From NCBI GenBank assembly GCA_013365325.1, contig JABVXV010000155.1, forward strand, positions 78,271-142,270: 64,000 nucleotides of DNA, given 5' to 3'. This stretch comes from Dipetalonema caudispina (Eukaryota; Nematoda; Chromadorea; Rhabditida; Onchocercidae). The translations under genes were made by a program, and so were the position numbers. The notes beneath the pieces were generated by a model. That model was not told the origin of the DNA, did not search any database, and was given only the letters and a program-made list of their open reading frames with translations. Numbering within the stretch: the stretch's first letter is position 1; every line of letters starts with the position of its first letter. Below, in pieces: positions 29,601 to 41,850 of this stretch.

Positions 29601-32600
29601 GTGAACAATCTGCAAAATTCCTTCTAGAAACTGCATCAAGTACAGGATCGAAAGAAAATATCAGCGGTATATCATTGGAACAGCATGAGATTCCTACCAA
29701 AATAAATGATAATGTGATAAGAACTGATGAAAAAATAAATGATGGATCATTCGTATTTGACATGCAGGTACTATTTAATTAAACTGCTCTCATTAAATTT
29801 TCTCAATACCTTTATCATTTTTACTAAATCATTTTGATATCATAATAAATGTTAATATATTATTAATAAAGCATTGGATAATTATTTAGCAATGTTAATA
29901 CTGAATGGAATAATTTTTTTGTTTTTACAGAAGAAAAAAGAGCGAAACAATCAGAACAATCTTTTCTCTTAATTTTGCCATTTTTATTGAAACTTTTCTT
30001 CAATTATTAACAATTTATTTAATGACGATAGAGGAAACGATTTTAATTTTTATACCTTCAAAAAGTAACTATGAAATTGATTTCGAATAGTATTGCAAGT
30101 ATTAATAACAAACGAGATAAATTAATTTTTTAAGGATTTAATAAAAAATGTCTAAAAAATTTGAAATTTTTGCAGTTTTTTGGTGAAGCCGGCGAATGTA
30201 TGCTACGAAATAGAATTTCAGCAGAGTTAATGAGTACGACAAGTGCTGCTGCAGATAATATCAAAATGCATGATGAGACGAGTGGAGGATTTACGAAAAT
30301 TTCATTGCCAAGGTTAATTCATATTTCTATTCCTCCTATCCTAAACGATAGATGAAATTGGGAAGAGTAAGGAATGGTGAAAGAATGTAATGGTTTAAAA
30401 CTTGCAAAATATGCATGCCTTGCAGACAGTTGCTTAATTCATTTCTTGCTTACAATAAGATTTTAATAATTTATTCTGCAATCTGAAAGTATCATATGAA
30501 GGAATGATGCAAACAGATACTTATTATGATTATTTTTCTCATGATAACGTTGTAAAATTTATACTTACCGGGACATTTATAATTACTACAGGTCATTAGA
30601 ACATTTGTAGTCGCTACAAACTTTTGCCACTTTTTGTCGATTACAAATTGAGCATTTGACCTCTACAATACATTTAGCTTACCTTAGATACTTTTGGATT
30701 CATTTTCCATGATATTTTGCAGTTTGTTAGTTTGTCAATAAGATCAGTGAAACAATTAAATGTAATAGTTAAATTAAAATAATTCTTCGTATTAAAATTT
30801 ATTTATTCCAGTATCGAAGCAAAAATATATTATTCCACGAGTGATGTAACAAATTATACCAAATCTTTTCCTGCGTAAGTTATATTTATGATTATTCAGA
30901 TGTTGAATTTCAATATTCATTAATAATTGCGATAAAGTAGTTTTATTTTTGGTAGAAGTACTTTTAAAATTGACATTTAAATTGTGAAGAATTCTTACTG
31001 TAATTTTATATTTAGGAAAAAATCAACCACAACAATAACATCTAATGCTACTTCCATACCATATTTGTATATATCAGCAAATGTAGCTAATATGCCTGAG
31101 GAGACAGCTCTTACTCCACTCGTTGCTGATTTCTTTCAACAATTGCTAGAAAATTTACCTCAACATATTCCTCAGCAGGTAAATTTATTTGACCGTTATG
31201 AATTTATCATCCAATTTTGCAATTATTCGTGATATTATACCGAATTATGAATTTTATGAATTATTAACCAATTGTAAATTCTAATTTTCTTCAACTGTCA
31301 ATTTCATAATATCTTTTAATAAAGTTAATTATCGTTTCGCAGAAATATAACATAGGAAGATAATTTACTTCATTTTGATAATTTCAGTCAGAAAATGAAA
31401 GTGATACATTCAGTATAACTGATACGGAATCGTTATTAACTCGCATTCATTCCAAATTAATGATTAATATTTTACTTTCAATAACCATTCAGTCTAGTTC
31501 ACTTCGTTTTGAAGCTCATCAACAGGTTTTTGTTGATTCTTCATAATGTACGATTATTATTTTCGTTCTACAGAACATCTCATATGTTCTGTTCATTCTT
31601 GCTAACCTTTTTCCAGTTGAATTAATGAAAAGTGAAATAAGATACGGATGATAGATTTCATTTAGAAAAGAGAAATTCAATGTTACATTTAACATTATGT
31701 TTAGTAATGCATCGTTTGAAATGTAAATCGATTTTTAATTCGTAAAATTTAATAAGTGAATCGTAATATTAGATATTTTATAAATATTTTGATAATTTTT
31801 AAATTTTAGCAAAAACATTTGACTGTTCCGGAAATTCATTTACTGATTGTTCCAGAGAGCAGCAGCAATGGATCTGTTATTACGGTTACCATCATTAAAG
31901 CTTGTTGCATCAGCTCATAACGATAATGTCAACAATGGTTTAGATATTTCATTAAGTTTACAATCATTTTCCATTTGCTTCTACAATCCTCATCAGGTTT
32001 AATTTTCTCAAAATTTGTAAACATTTTAGTTTAATCACATTCAGCTATATTTATTAATTTATTTTAATAACACTAAAATCATTATATTACAATCCAATAT
32101 AGAAATTTATCATATTAACCTAAGAAATTAAGCCAAATTTTACAAACTGTAATTTTTTGTTCTTGAAAAATAAGTTATTTATGCAAAATATTTTGCTGTA
32201 TTTTTTTTTTTTTTTTTTTTTTTTAATGTAGCCTTCTCCGTTGGATGCATTTGCGCTTACATTGGATAAGTTCATTGTTGGTATTTCACGTACGAGCATA
32301 TTTTTACATGATAATTCACATCTAAAGGTTTGTTTTATTAATTTAATGATACTCAACAAAAATTGACATTGATTAGTTTTATTTGTATCATTTTCATATG
32401 ATTTATAGAAATGATCATCTGTTAGCTAAAAGCTGAAACATTGAATGAATTTGCAGATCACTTGTACAATCGATATTGGTCAAGCAACCTTTACATATGA
32501 TATGCGGAAACTTTCTCAACTAATCGCTTTCCCAGGCCCGTGGTATCGTAGAAGGATTGCGCAACGTCTTCTACTCACGCATGAACAATTTTCAAGAGTT

Positions 32601-35600
32601 CAAAGTGTCGGACCTAGTCGATCATTGTATGTTATTATAGTTTAATTCAATTTAAGCGAAAAAAGTATTTCAGTTTGCAAATTTCAACATAATTAATGCT
32701 TGTCATAAATTATCAATGTTAATTTCTCATTCTTCCAAATGTAATTTCAATGTAATCTATTACATAAAAATGCATTGTTAATTTCGTAATATTTATTATA
32801 GTTCAAAACGAACAAATAAATTAATGAATAAATTAACGCTTGAAGCATCAATAAGTGTTTATTGGGAAGCATTTAAAGCGAGAATTCAGATGTCCAGTGC
32901 AATGGGTGATACAAATTGGACAATTGATAGAATTTCTACAAAAATTATATTTTCTGTTAGTCTGTTATATGTAATTGTAATTGGAGTATTCACTGAAAAA
33001 AAAAAAAATATCATTTCCAATTTTTTTTCTTTTTTTGCAATAATAATTTAAGATAGTATTATCGTTGAATAAATGATGAAAAACAATGCATTATCAGTGA
33101 GAAATATTCGCCTTTTTATTTGAATAACACCATCAAATAATATCATCAATTCATTAATTTTTTCTTTTTATCCATATCTTAACTAGAATTAATTAATGAA
33201 ATTAGAAAAAATGAAGATTTCATTTATAGTATAGCTATAAAACTAATTTATTTAGAATCATATAACTATCATCAATTATGGCCTAATTCTTCAATCTTTT
33301 ATATCCAAAAAAAAATGATAAACATTCCGGATTCATTTTTATCCTTTTCTTCTCAATTTCTAGCTTCAACCATTCGTCGAACGACGATTAAGTGTGTGCT
33401 TTGCCGTATCACTTCTGGAACAGGAAGCAAAAGGTGGTGCCATTTCCGGTTCATTACGACTATCCAATACTGCATTCGATTTCAGCTGGATATCACTTTG
33501 CAATGTACGTTTTTGCTTAATTATTTCCTATTTGTACGATTTTTTAATTTCTTGAAGCAATGAAATAATTTGAAAGAAGTAAAAAAATATTTGAGCAATC
33601 AATACTTTTTTTTTATAGAAACCTGCGTCATTTTCGTCAAAGGTAAATTTCACAAAACTGGAATTGCGAATTATTTGGATGGGTCGTGTAGTTATTGTTG
33701 TATTATTCGATCAACCATCTTTTCTATTTAATGATGATTGGAAATTATGCAATGATCAAGATGGAAAGGTGTGAGAATTTTCAAAAAAAGAATAATTTAT
33801 GGAATCTTAAAAACTAAACTGTGCAAATTTTACAAACTAATTATTGAGATGAATGAATTAATAGTTTTAAATTAGAGATTAAGCATTCAAACTTCTATCT
33901 TTGAAGAGAAATTTTGATGGTAACTTTTTTCATTTTAAAAATTTTGTTTTCTTGTTGTTTTCAAAAATTTCTTTCAATCCATAATTTTATAATGAGCACG
34001 CTATTCGATAAGCTTAGTGTAGTTATTACTTTGCGAAATTTCAAATTTATTTAAGAAGAATGATTTCACCAAAATTATACAATCAGCATGTATAGTATAC
34101 GCCCGATCTTTCCCTCAAGTTCTGGGGTATTAAAAAGGTCAGATTTGGGCATATAATGAAAGGGAAAAAAATTTTGGCATTAACTTAGAAAATTTCAAAC
34201 GTACGTAACTTATCTAACTTATTCACAGATAAAAGAAGCAATGGTAATATTTAACACTATTTTGAAATATTCTAAACTACAAGCCATTATCACTAAAGCT
34301 ACATTGAATAGTATTGATAGTATCATCCAAAAGCTCAGTGTCTTCTTTAAGGTATCTTTTTTTTTCTATTAAAAAAATAAAAACTTTTTTTTTCCTAAAA
34401 TAGACCTGATTTATTTCAAATAAAGGTTTGCAGCTTATTCGAAGTTATCATAAAATAAAGAGTTAACGATAAGAAGTGAATATGCAGTTAGAAGTAGCAC
34501 ATTTAAATGTAAATTTAAATGGATTTTTATTTTGTTCTAAACATCAATAATATTTAATTTTCACTTATTTTTCAAATTTAGATCGTTTATTGTTGACAGT
34601 GAAACATACAAATATTGAAAAATGCAGGTGACGTAACTGAAAAATAGAAATAAAACTTTAAGTAACCTAATGAGAGGTATGATTGAAAATGAAATTTAAG
34701 GGTGAAAATGAAAATAAAAATTAAATGTAAACTAATAAAAGGATATAATTGAAAATGAAAAAAAAAAATTGAAATGAAGGCAATTTTAGGAACAAATGCA
34801 AGATAGTCGAGCATTGCTTGGTCTTACAAATAGAACAGCATTATCAACAAGCAAAAGTGAGAAAAAATCATTGAAAATATTTCACTGGGCAGCAATTCTT
34901 GATTTAGTTACTGATATGCAAATGAAAAGTAAAACATTTCCCATACCTAATGCTAGCAATGGAAGGACAATTATAAGTGGACAATTTATTTTTATTGGAG
35001 AGCAAGCTTCATTGGTTCTAATGGAAGGTGAAATTACGGCAAATCGGTTTGTAACAAATTTTCAAATTTTCTTATGATCTACAGAATAGGTTGATTGTAA
35101 TTAGATGCATTCATTAAAGTTGTATGCAAATATTTTTTTTTCTTTTTTGCACAATTAAATTTTAGTTAAAAAAATTCTAAGCAAAAGTTATAGAGTAGAA
35201 GTTACATTCTAAAATGAAAAATCTTACTTAAACTAAAATTTTACTAAAAAAATTTACTAAAATTATTAATTGATGAACGGTTCTACTACACTGCTGATAC
35301 ATTTAACAACAGAATGAAAGAGATTATAAATACTAGCCAATTTTTCAAGTTTAAACTTATATCTATTGTTACATGTAGACCTGACTTAAATCTTCATTAT
35401 TATTTAATAAAAAAAATTAATCAATGAATATTACAAATTAATTTTATAAAATTCTTGAAGGAAAGTAATAAAATAAACAATTTTACCTTATTTTTTTTCC
35501 TAAACATAAATTCAAATTTAAGTATATCAAAAAATAAATCGATAAACTTCTCTTCCACAAATCAATCCTCATTTATATAATTTTGTTCAGCTGGGCACTT

Positions 35601-38225
35601 TTCTATCTCAATCAGCCAACAGTGATTTTCTCAAATGCTGCACAATATACATTTCTTGATGAAAAACATACTATTGGTATTGATTTATCCGAAAAATTCT
35701 TGCTCAAATTAAGTGGTGTAACGAAAGAAAATAAATTTTATGATAGTAATTGGACAAGTGTTATTTGTAAAGTAGAGGTTCGATTTTTTTTTTCCCCTTT
35801 ATTTTTCAAATACTATGAGAAATTAAAATTTAATAGAGAGAGAGAAAAGAAAAAAAAACGCAAAAATTTATTCATTTAATACATGAAAAATTGATCATAT
35901 TCACAAATAATGTTCATTTCTATCATAGAAACTCATTACGATCTAATTAAATAATGGAAAATTTTTCTTAGGATGAAAAAATAAATTGAAAGCCTTTTTT
36001 CGTCAATTATTTGATAATATTTTAAATATTAGCACTTATTTATATTATTGCTTAATTGCATATTTTTTACCTGACTTATTAGCCAAAATCCAGCGAGATC
36101 GTTTAGATTCAATGATCTAATGTTGTAGAATGAAAATACTACACTAGCAATAGCTTAGAATTATTTGGTTTCGAAGGAAATTAATCTCCATAATATTACG
36201 TAGAATTTAATTATCATACCATTATACAGTTATATGTAACATATCTTATTCAACATGATACTTTATGCTCCTCTTTTTTCCAGCGTCGTAAAGATCAAAC
36301 CGGATCGAAATATGCAACAATTCAGGAATGTCTAACATTATGCATCGATGAACCATTAGCGCAACTTTTTTCACTAACCCATGATTCAAGTAAACCACAA
36401 TCGACAGTGCTTGAACTTTTCGAGTAATTTCTTCTTCATTATCTAATCCTAATAGAAAGAAAATTTGAAAGCATTTTATCGGTTCATGACAGAATTACAC
36501 CATAATACTACATTCTGATTTCTGAAGTCGCTTAACAGTTATGTTAATTTCATCCACGTGAACATATTATTATCATATTAAAGATAATCTTAATGTTCAA
36601 TAGTTTCGTCTTAATTTTTGAACATATTTTTTTTTTTTTAGATTACCCGCAATGGATTCTATTTTTACGAGTAAACAGAAGGTGCCAATTCATTTGGAAA
36701 TACTACGAGATGTTAAATCCGAAGTTTATTTTTTTCTTCTATTTCAAAATATTTCTAGAAGTTCGGTAGTAATAACGGCTAGATTTAAATCTGTGAAATG
36801 ATTTTAGATTTATCAGGACTGTATGCTTATTTGGTGTTGTTCTTACCCGTTCTAATTTTTTTTTAGCGATTTTATTAGTTATCAAATAACAATCCATGAA
36901 AACGCATATGATGAGAAATTTTACTAATGCGCAAAATTTTCATTTTTTATTTTCATCCTCATTATTTTTCCTTTTCTCCTCTACCCTTTTTCCATCATTT
37001 TCTCTTCAATAAATCATTGGAAATGTTAATATTAGGTAATTTTGATATAAGAATACCTAAATTTTGTTTAGGTCCTATGCAGCGTCATATGTGATTTTCA
37101 TTATGCACTTGGCGTTCAGACCGATCTTACAGCACAAATTAACTTTCTTCCTGAATTACTTCGGTCCTATCTTATTGAACAGGTTTTCATTATATTATAT
37201 TCATTATTTTTCATTGCTATAACTTTTTTTTCCCTTTTTCCTCTTCTACTCTCCCTCATAAAGCTATCCTGCAAACATGTATACTATATGCTTAAAGATA
37301 ATCAAAAAAACCGGAAATTATCTGGAGTTCCGGAAAGGTTAAGATTAATATGCACAAATATTTATATGTAATTCAGGATAAAGAAGTTGAAAAGGAAACA
37401 GAAAAATCAACCATGGTAAAAGAAGCAGAAAAAGATGAAATTGGGAAGAAGATTGATCAACGACAGTATATTTGTAAACAATGGAAAGTTGATCCAAAAA
37501 TACGATTCATCGATAAAGTGAAATGGGATCCACCAGTTATCGATGAGATCTTGCGTAAGCTACAAGTAAGTCTCAAAGATCATAGATAGTAAAACAGTTC
37601 TGTATTGAGTGATTGGTTGCTTCAAAGAGGAAGAATTGATCGTATCATGTAACACAATCTTTGGGAGAAATAGTAGGTACGAAGGATGAGATAGATAAGT
37701 TGTTTAAACTGACGGATCAACGTAACTATATCAAAATACATTCAAAGAGCTTTAATTTAGACATTTTAGTTATAAACAACTTTATGGAGTGATTTAAGGC
37801 AGCGATCAAAGCGAAATTTTCCCACAGCATTCCTCGTAATTGCTATTGAGAATGTTTATATTACGGAACTCTTTTTGTTGCAAACTTAAAATTTCCCAAC
37901 CATATAAGGAAAAGGAAGAGTAACGAAGAAATAAAGATCCAATATTTAAGTGATTAGATGATCAGTATGCAACCTATCAACTTGACAAGTGAGGAGAGGG
38001 AAGATGGAGAGATATGAGAGAATGAAGGGAGATTGAGGACGTCAGCAAAAGACCAACCCCGATCAGAAAATGCTTGTATTTAAGATATTCGATCATCGGA
38101 ATACTATACCCAAAGTTGTGCAAAGGCATATACTGGATCACTGCGATATGTTTGTATCAAAAGCTCTTTTCTCTATTGTGAAAATTGCAAAAGAAGCTTC
38201 AGTAAAAGATGATGATCATCTTTAA
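957..38225 (+). CDS. lpd-3: Giant bridge-like lipid transfer protein, BLTP1/KIAA1109/tweek/LPD-3 orthologue (about 70 exons)
   Basis: Family role (established): a long repeating-beta-groove (chorein/VPS13-like) protein, anchored by an N-terminal membrane helix, that carries bulk phospholipids between ER and other membranes and supports PI(4,5)P2, endocytosis and lipid storage. Seen here: exons in family order carrying hallmark blocks. These are the anchor AWIIFLTFYMS (1325-1490), LSGKVMFR (1865-2012), YGPWAEACR (5037-5181), FTYDYTWHPIY (7626-7793), YDMRKLSQLIAFPGPWYRR (about 32.5 kb), WALFYLNQP (35.6 kb), WKVDPKIRF (37377-37565) and NTIPKVVQRHILD (38085-38225). Intron phases agree wherever I checked them. 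The estimated product is about 3,400-3,700 aa, shorter than the vertebrate protein of about 5,000 because the low-complexity linkers are reduced. The start is uncertain: ATG 957 (12 codons, donor GTTCGT) or ATG 535 (donor GTAAAA at about 656) both join in phase 0 to the exon at 1325. The 3' neighbour is convergent EXOSC7. Confidence 0.93.
1325..6462 (+). other. lpd-3: BLTP1 exon map, N-terminal part: membrane anchor and first groove segment
   Basis: Exons read: 1325-1490, 1865-2012, 2229-2401, 3115-3249, about 4093-4342, 5037-5181, 5427-5577, 5987-6226 and 6308-6462. Joining 1490 to 1865 gives VLKLGSLSISLLSGKVMFR, which matches the start of the groove in the family. The 1325 exon holds one hydrophobic helix (VIFLILFCAWIIFLTFYMS), the expected ER anchor. 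The acceptor of the exon near 4093 is the weakest call here; a small exon between 3250 and 4090 may be missing. Introns are 80-850 nt. Confidence 0.85.
7100..13146 (+). other. lpd-3: BLTP1 exon map, second part
   Basis: Exons read: about 7100-7271, 7626-7793, 7909-8001, 8375-8554, 8641-8714, 9045-9254, 9642-9720, about 10420-10538, 10640-10690, 10799-10905, 11380-11529, 11710-11926, 12309-12388, 12905-13018 and 13094-13146. Family anchors are TYDYTWHPIYSPYQSDLPTR (7.7 kb), a block around WDAGVVEYASALEII (9.2 kb), EWLECGSIYFQDIEF (11.8 kb) and LYFLWLNEAKCGCYGSF (12.3 kb), the last matching the Cys-rich FLWP...CGCLGGCRFFGG motif of the human protein. Exon edges between 10.4 and 11.5 kb are approximate. 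Confidence 0.78.
14575..14715. repeat. (TTA/ATT)n microsatellite in a BLTP1 intron
   Basis: About 140 nt of imperfect TTA triplets with occasional TTG, CTA and TCA. On the + strand it reads as a poly-leucine open frame, but it lies between the exon ending near 14433 and the one starting near 14788, so it is intronic. Confidence 0.85.
15928..15974. repeat. Perfect 22-bp inverted repeat with 3-nt loop, intronic
   Basis: The arms 15928-15949 and 15953-15974 are exact reverse complements separated by TGC. It lies in the BLTP1 intron between the exons at about 15607-15780 and 16061-16165. The flanks do not extend the stem. The loop is too tight for a normal microRNA precursor, so a recent foldback or extruded-cruciform origin is more likely. 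Confidence 0.9.
18462..20100. other. Longest intron of the BLTP1 gene, about 1.6 kb
   Basis: No exon is supported between the donor after the FMIGEFK block and the acceptor near 20100. It holds a short perfect palindrome (19351-19370) and a MITE-like inverted repeat (19678-19870), both listed separately, plus degenerate AATTTAG-rich sequence at 19380-19520. Confidence 0.6.
19678..19870. mobile_element. MITE-like foldback element, about 190 bp
   Basis: The arm 19678-19725 and the reverse complement of about 19818-19870 agree at roughly 90% over the first 43 bases, sharing the phrase CTACTGTACTACCCA. About 80-90 unique bases lie between. AAATT flanks both ends directly (19673-19677 and 19871-19875), a possible 5-bp target duplication, although such a motif is cheap in AT-rich DNA. 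There is no coding capacity. Confidence 0.65.
22725..29767 (+). other. lpd-3: BLTP1 exon map, third quarter
   Basis: Exons read: about 22725-22878, 22948-23006, 23352-23580, 23931-24159, 24507-24641, 24866-25002, 25775-25875, 26180-26336, 26660-26873, 27307-27505, 27754-27941, 28922-29110 and 29542-29767. QILGNISFCLNFKLGQMIRN (24.9 kb) matches the conserved CQVDLNLALGQIVKHQ block. A basic helix with RLKRQKLRGKQFKK (28.9 kb) matches the charged segment of the human protein that follows the NEQAKVIDDLKKLG motif. The block at 22.7 kb (FNFDIKILYGEMNAKISS) fits the family groove strands. Confidence 0.78.
30175..38225 (+). other. lpd-3: BLTP1 exon map, C-terminal part and terminator exon
   Basis: Exons read: about 30175-30312, 30812-30873, 31017-31180, 31388-31526, 31857-31996, 32232-32327, 32457-32626, 32803-32955, 33364-33509, 33619-33768, 34229-34351, 34792-35046, 35591-35777, 36284-36426, 36642-36725, 37072-37182, 37377-37565 and 38085-38225. 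The last three are exact and in phase. Conserved blocks are LLRLPSLKLVASAH (31.9 kb), FTYDMRKLSQLIAFPGPWYR (32.5 kb), AMGDTNWTID (32.9 kb) and the C-terminal FDHRNTIPKVVQRHILD. The protein ends in an acidic tail (KDDDHL) where the human one ends in a Lys/Glu-rich tail. This is the best conserved half of the gene. Confidence 0.88.
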
Positions 38226-38878
38226 CGGAAGACAGCGCAGTAGTGAGAAAATACGATTCAGTATTTATTGTGAAATTTTCCTTTTTTTTTTTTGCTAAAA
38301 CAAAATGAAGCAATATAAAACATACAAAAAGTTGATCTCAGAAAGTTCAAATAAATCAGAGTGGTACTGTGCATCGCCTGATAATAATCGGATGATCCAT
38401 AAAATCATTCTCTCTAAGCCTAGCATTAAAAAAAAAAACGATTTCTGAAAGGTTGGTATCATCAAATTTTCTGGGGAAAACGAAGAATGGGTCATTTTCG
38501 AAGTTTAACTGCACCAGTACCGCATACAGTTGAAAACAAAGCTTTCGCGATCTTGTTGAGAACAAAACACAAAAAAAAAAAAAAGAATGGTGAAGGAAAA
38601 ACGATATGCATTGACTGGGAGCTAATAAAATTTCGTATTTGTGGAGCTCCACCCTATCAATCCCAAAAGTAAAACGAAGCTTTAATTAAATTCTGTTCAG
38701 CTTATTTGAAGTTCCTTATATTCAACTGCCATAAAAACTACATAATCTGCGAACGAATTCCTTAGTATTCTGAAGGAAAAGCTGATAATCACAATCCAAC
38801 AACGGCCAAATATCGTAAAATTTTGAAAAATATCCTATTCTATCGAACTAAATGTATGCATCCAAAAGAATATTTTAT
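38226..38878. other. Convergent 3' intergenic region between BLTP1 and EXOSC7
   Basis: The 653 bp separate the stop codons of two converging genes. AATAAA-type poly(A) signals for the + strand gene occur near 38349. Open frames on both strands (for example 38356-38652 on -, 38487-38672 on +) overlap one another, contain homopolymer runs and resemble nothing I know, so I do not call them genes. Confidence 0.55.
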
Positions 38879-38879
38879 T
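38874..38879 (-). terminator. Poly(A) signal AATAAA overlapping the EXOSC7 stop codon
   Basis: On the minus strand the sequence reads TGAATAAA: the last A of the stop codon TGA is the first base of AATAAA. If used, the 3' UTR would be only about 10-25 nt. Confidence 0.6.
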
Positions 38880-41850
38880 CATTGTAAGAATGTTGACAAA
38901 GGTTTTTCTGTCACCCAGTTTTCGTCCATTAATCTTCGATCAAGAGCTTCATGTAGTTGACGCACTGCTTTCAAGCCAATACTAATCATTTCTTCTAAAA
39001 CTGAACAAAGTGTAAGGTACAGAAGTTAAGAGTTACATTTACATACATTTTCTCGAAACTTTCCCCTCTTTCCGAAGATTGAGATTAAGATTAGATGTAG
39101 TTGAACTTGAAATTAGAGATGAATAAATTGCAAATATATTTTGAATCCTTCAGCCATAGAAAATCTCTTTAATTCTATGACAGGAATTTAAACAGAACTT
39201 AAGAGAATCAGCACATACAGAAATACATAAGCTATAATAACTTTCCATAAAGCTTCTCTATGTAGATAATACGTTAAAAAAAGAAAAAATATTCACCAAG
39301 TGAATCGATTTCAAGAGTACCACCACCACATTGCCTCATAAATGTAATTACGCAACCATCCTGCTTCAGTGTAGATTGATTATTTTTCTGAAAAAAGTTC
39401 ACTTAGTGTTCTCAAATCCTTCTTATTTGTGAATTCTTTACAGTTCTCTTCTTTCTGCATAAGCTTCAGGGAACTAGCTAGTATTGATAGGCCGGGCATT
39501 ATCAAGTTCGTTGCAATTTTGTATTTAGGGACATGGAACAAATCACTCAGAAGACCCGAACAAGACTTATAACTCTGATCAAAAAAAAAGTATTGAAATT
39601 AAGCGTACATTGTGGCTGGTGTCTGAAACAAATTGTGGAGCGGCAGCAATCCAAAGAGATGTGCGAGTGCATGCTTCTTCTGCCAATGAATTGTCAACAA
39701 TTTTAGCACTTCCAAGTCTATTTACACTGACGAACAAAGGAACTCTGTAACAAACAATAAAATTGTATAAATTAAGGTTTAACTGGAAACAATGTGATTA
39801 CAAATGCTGTTTAGAATATAATGCTAATGGAATTACGCTTAAACAATGTTCTAGTGGGGGAGGGAGAGTCAAGTAAGGGATTAGAAATATGAAAGAGAGT
39901 GAAATAAAGTCATCCTATTTCTCTGAATCTGAACTCAGCTGAACTTAGAAAAGCTTGTAGTAAAGAGTAATAATGTATGAAAGAAATTTCTACTCATTTA
40001 TGGAATTGTCGAGCATAACTTATTTAAACGAACTCCTGTATACTGACAATTTCATAACTTATCCTACTGAAATAGATGAGTTCGTTTTTATCCAAACTAA
40101 TTTCGCAAAAATTAAAATCCGGTATATCTCAGGAACATATACCTCGATATATCTAATTTCCAAACGGTATTGTCGTCGGGTAAATCAACCGTGTACTTTC
40201 CCTCATCGGCTGGCCTGACTATAACTTCGCTAATTTCCGTATCTTTCAATGCTGCTTTAACCTAAAATTACTAATATATAATGAAAAAGTAGGCGAAATT
40301 AAAAACTTTTCAACTTCCCAGCTTATAGCCACTAACCCTGTCAATATCTTGCTTGAAGTTTACAAAATTATTCTAAAAAAAAAGAAAGAACTCCACTAAC
40401 CCCTAAACCTGCTGCATCGATTACATTACCGTCACATTGCAAAAGAACGATATCCACAAACAGTTTCCACGCATGCATCGGAGATAGAATCAACCTATGA
40501 AAAGAGATTAATGCTAGAAATATGAGGAAGAAATCTAGCATTTTACGGAATGAACAGCGTGAATTTTTATCCTAATACTTGTTCAAACCATCAGACTACA
40601 TTTGACCAGCCATTATTTATCACTCATATTATTGCTTATAATTACTTTTTCAAATCTGGAAGCACATAATTGTTGTCATAAGCAGCATCCAATGCTGCAC
40701 TCAATTCATCCGCGAATTCTTCACCACCACGACCTGAAATCATCATGGGTTTTACTACTCGTTCTAAAAAGATTGATCGCTGAAGACCACAGATCTTACA
40801 TTTCACATTAAGACTGACATACTTCACTAGCTTTTCTTTAATTTCTTATTAGTACAAATGGAAATGGATTTCTTTTTTTCGAAATTTTGGGTTATAATAA
40901 ATCATCTTAAAATGTAAGATATTGTAAAAAATCTTCAAGCTAAACTCTTAGCATTAAAAGGAGCATTATTACCTAATGTTATTAACATAAACTGTCACTG
41001 TATTTTTATATAGCGATGGCTCGATATCGGATAGTATCAAGAGTATATCTGCAGAACATCAGGAAGAATGATATATTCATGAGTAGAGGCCATATCGTTC
41101 ACTTATTCAAGAATTCCGTATTCTGGCTCTATCTGTATATATTTGCATCGTGCAGAAATAACGTTGCACCTCAGCTACCAATGACTTCAATGTTTAAAAT
41201 TGATAATGAAAGGCGTACTTTCTTTACATACCTGCAAAGAGTGGAGTGGCATTTGCTGAGCAATCAACAAAGAAATTTAGCCGATTCCGATAAACAGCGA
41301 CACTTTCTACGTTGATTAGCTCGGCTTTGACACCAATTAATAGATCAGTTGAACCTATTCGGACACGTGCTGAACCATTTGTCGTTGCCAAAACACCGGT
41401 TTGAACTATTACAGGACGGTAATCAAACGGGCTGCAATAAGGATTGAAAGAGTGACAGAGAAACATTAAGATAAAAGAAAAACTGCCGTTAATTGGACCA
41501 TAATGAGCTTATTAAGTTTTTTCTTCGGGAGATAGGAGCGAGAACTCACCCAGAATTTTCCTCGAATTCTGTTAAGAGCTATAATATATCTCTTGTTCAA
41601 TCGTTTCTAAGATGAAAGATACTTCTAGAAAAAGAAAAAAAAATACAAAGGTTACCCAGAATTTTACTAGAAAACCAAGTGAAAATAAAGTAATATGGTA
41701 ATATATAACGGTAATATATAAAACCATAATTTTGCCCAGAACAATTTGAAATCAATCGTAACATATTTACCTTCGTCCATCAGCTCGTAAACCTTCCTGC
41801 GCTCCATGTATTATGAATACCTTTTCGGCTTCACTTAACCGAACTTCCAT
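38879..41850 (-). CDS. exos-7: Exosome complex component RRP42/EXOSC7 (RNase PH-like ring subunit)
   Basis: Role (family): a catalytically inactive RNase PH-fold subunit of the six-membered ring of the eukaryotic RNA exosome, needed for 3'-5' processing and decay of rRNA, snRNA and mRNA in nucleus and cytoplasm. Seen: eight exons, 41771-41850, 41232-41431, 40646-40733, 40401-40494, 40143-40261, 39609-39744, 39297-39387 and 38879-39000, all phase-consistent, giving 309 aa. The N-terminus MEVRLSEAEKVFIIHGAQE and the blocks NGSARVRIGSTDLLIGVKAE, FFVDCSANATP, GRGGEEFADEL, VDIVLLQCDGNVIDAA and SLAEEAC match the human EXOSC7 order. Length is near the human 291 aa. The ATG follows an acceptor-like CAACTTTAG by 3 nt, suitable for spliced-leader addition. 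The next gene upstream is the filament gene, 1.5 kb away. Confidence 0.95.

Noticed and set aside
38295..38672. Overlapping open frames on both strands between BLTP1 and EXOSC7
   Set aside because: They overlap each other, contain poly-Phe/poly-Lys from homopolymers and show no recognisable domain; the flanking genes are already complete.
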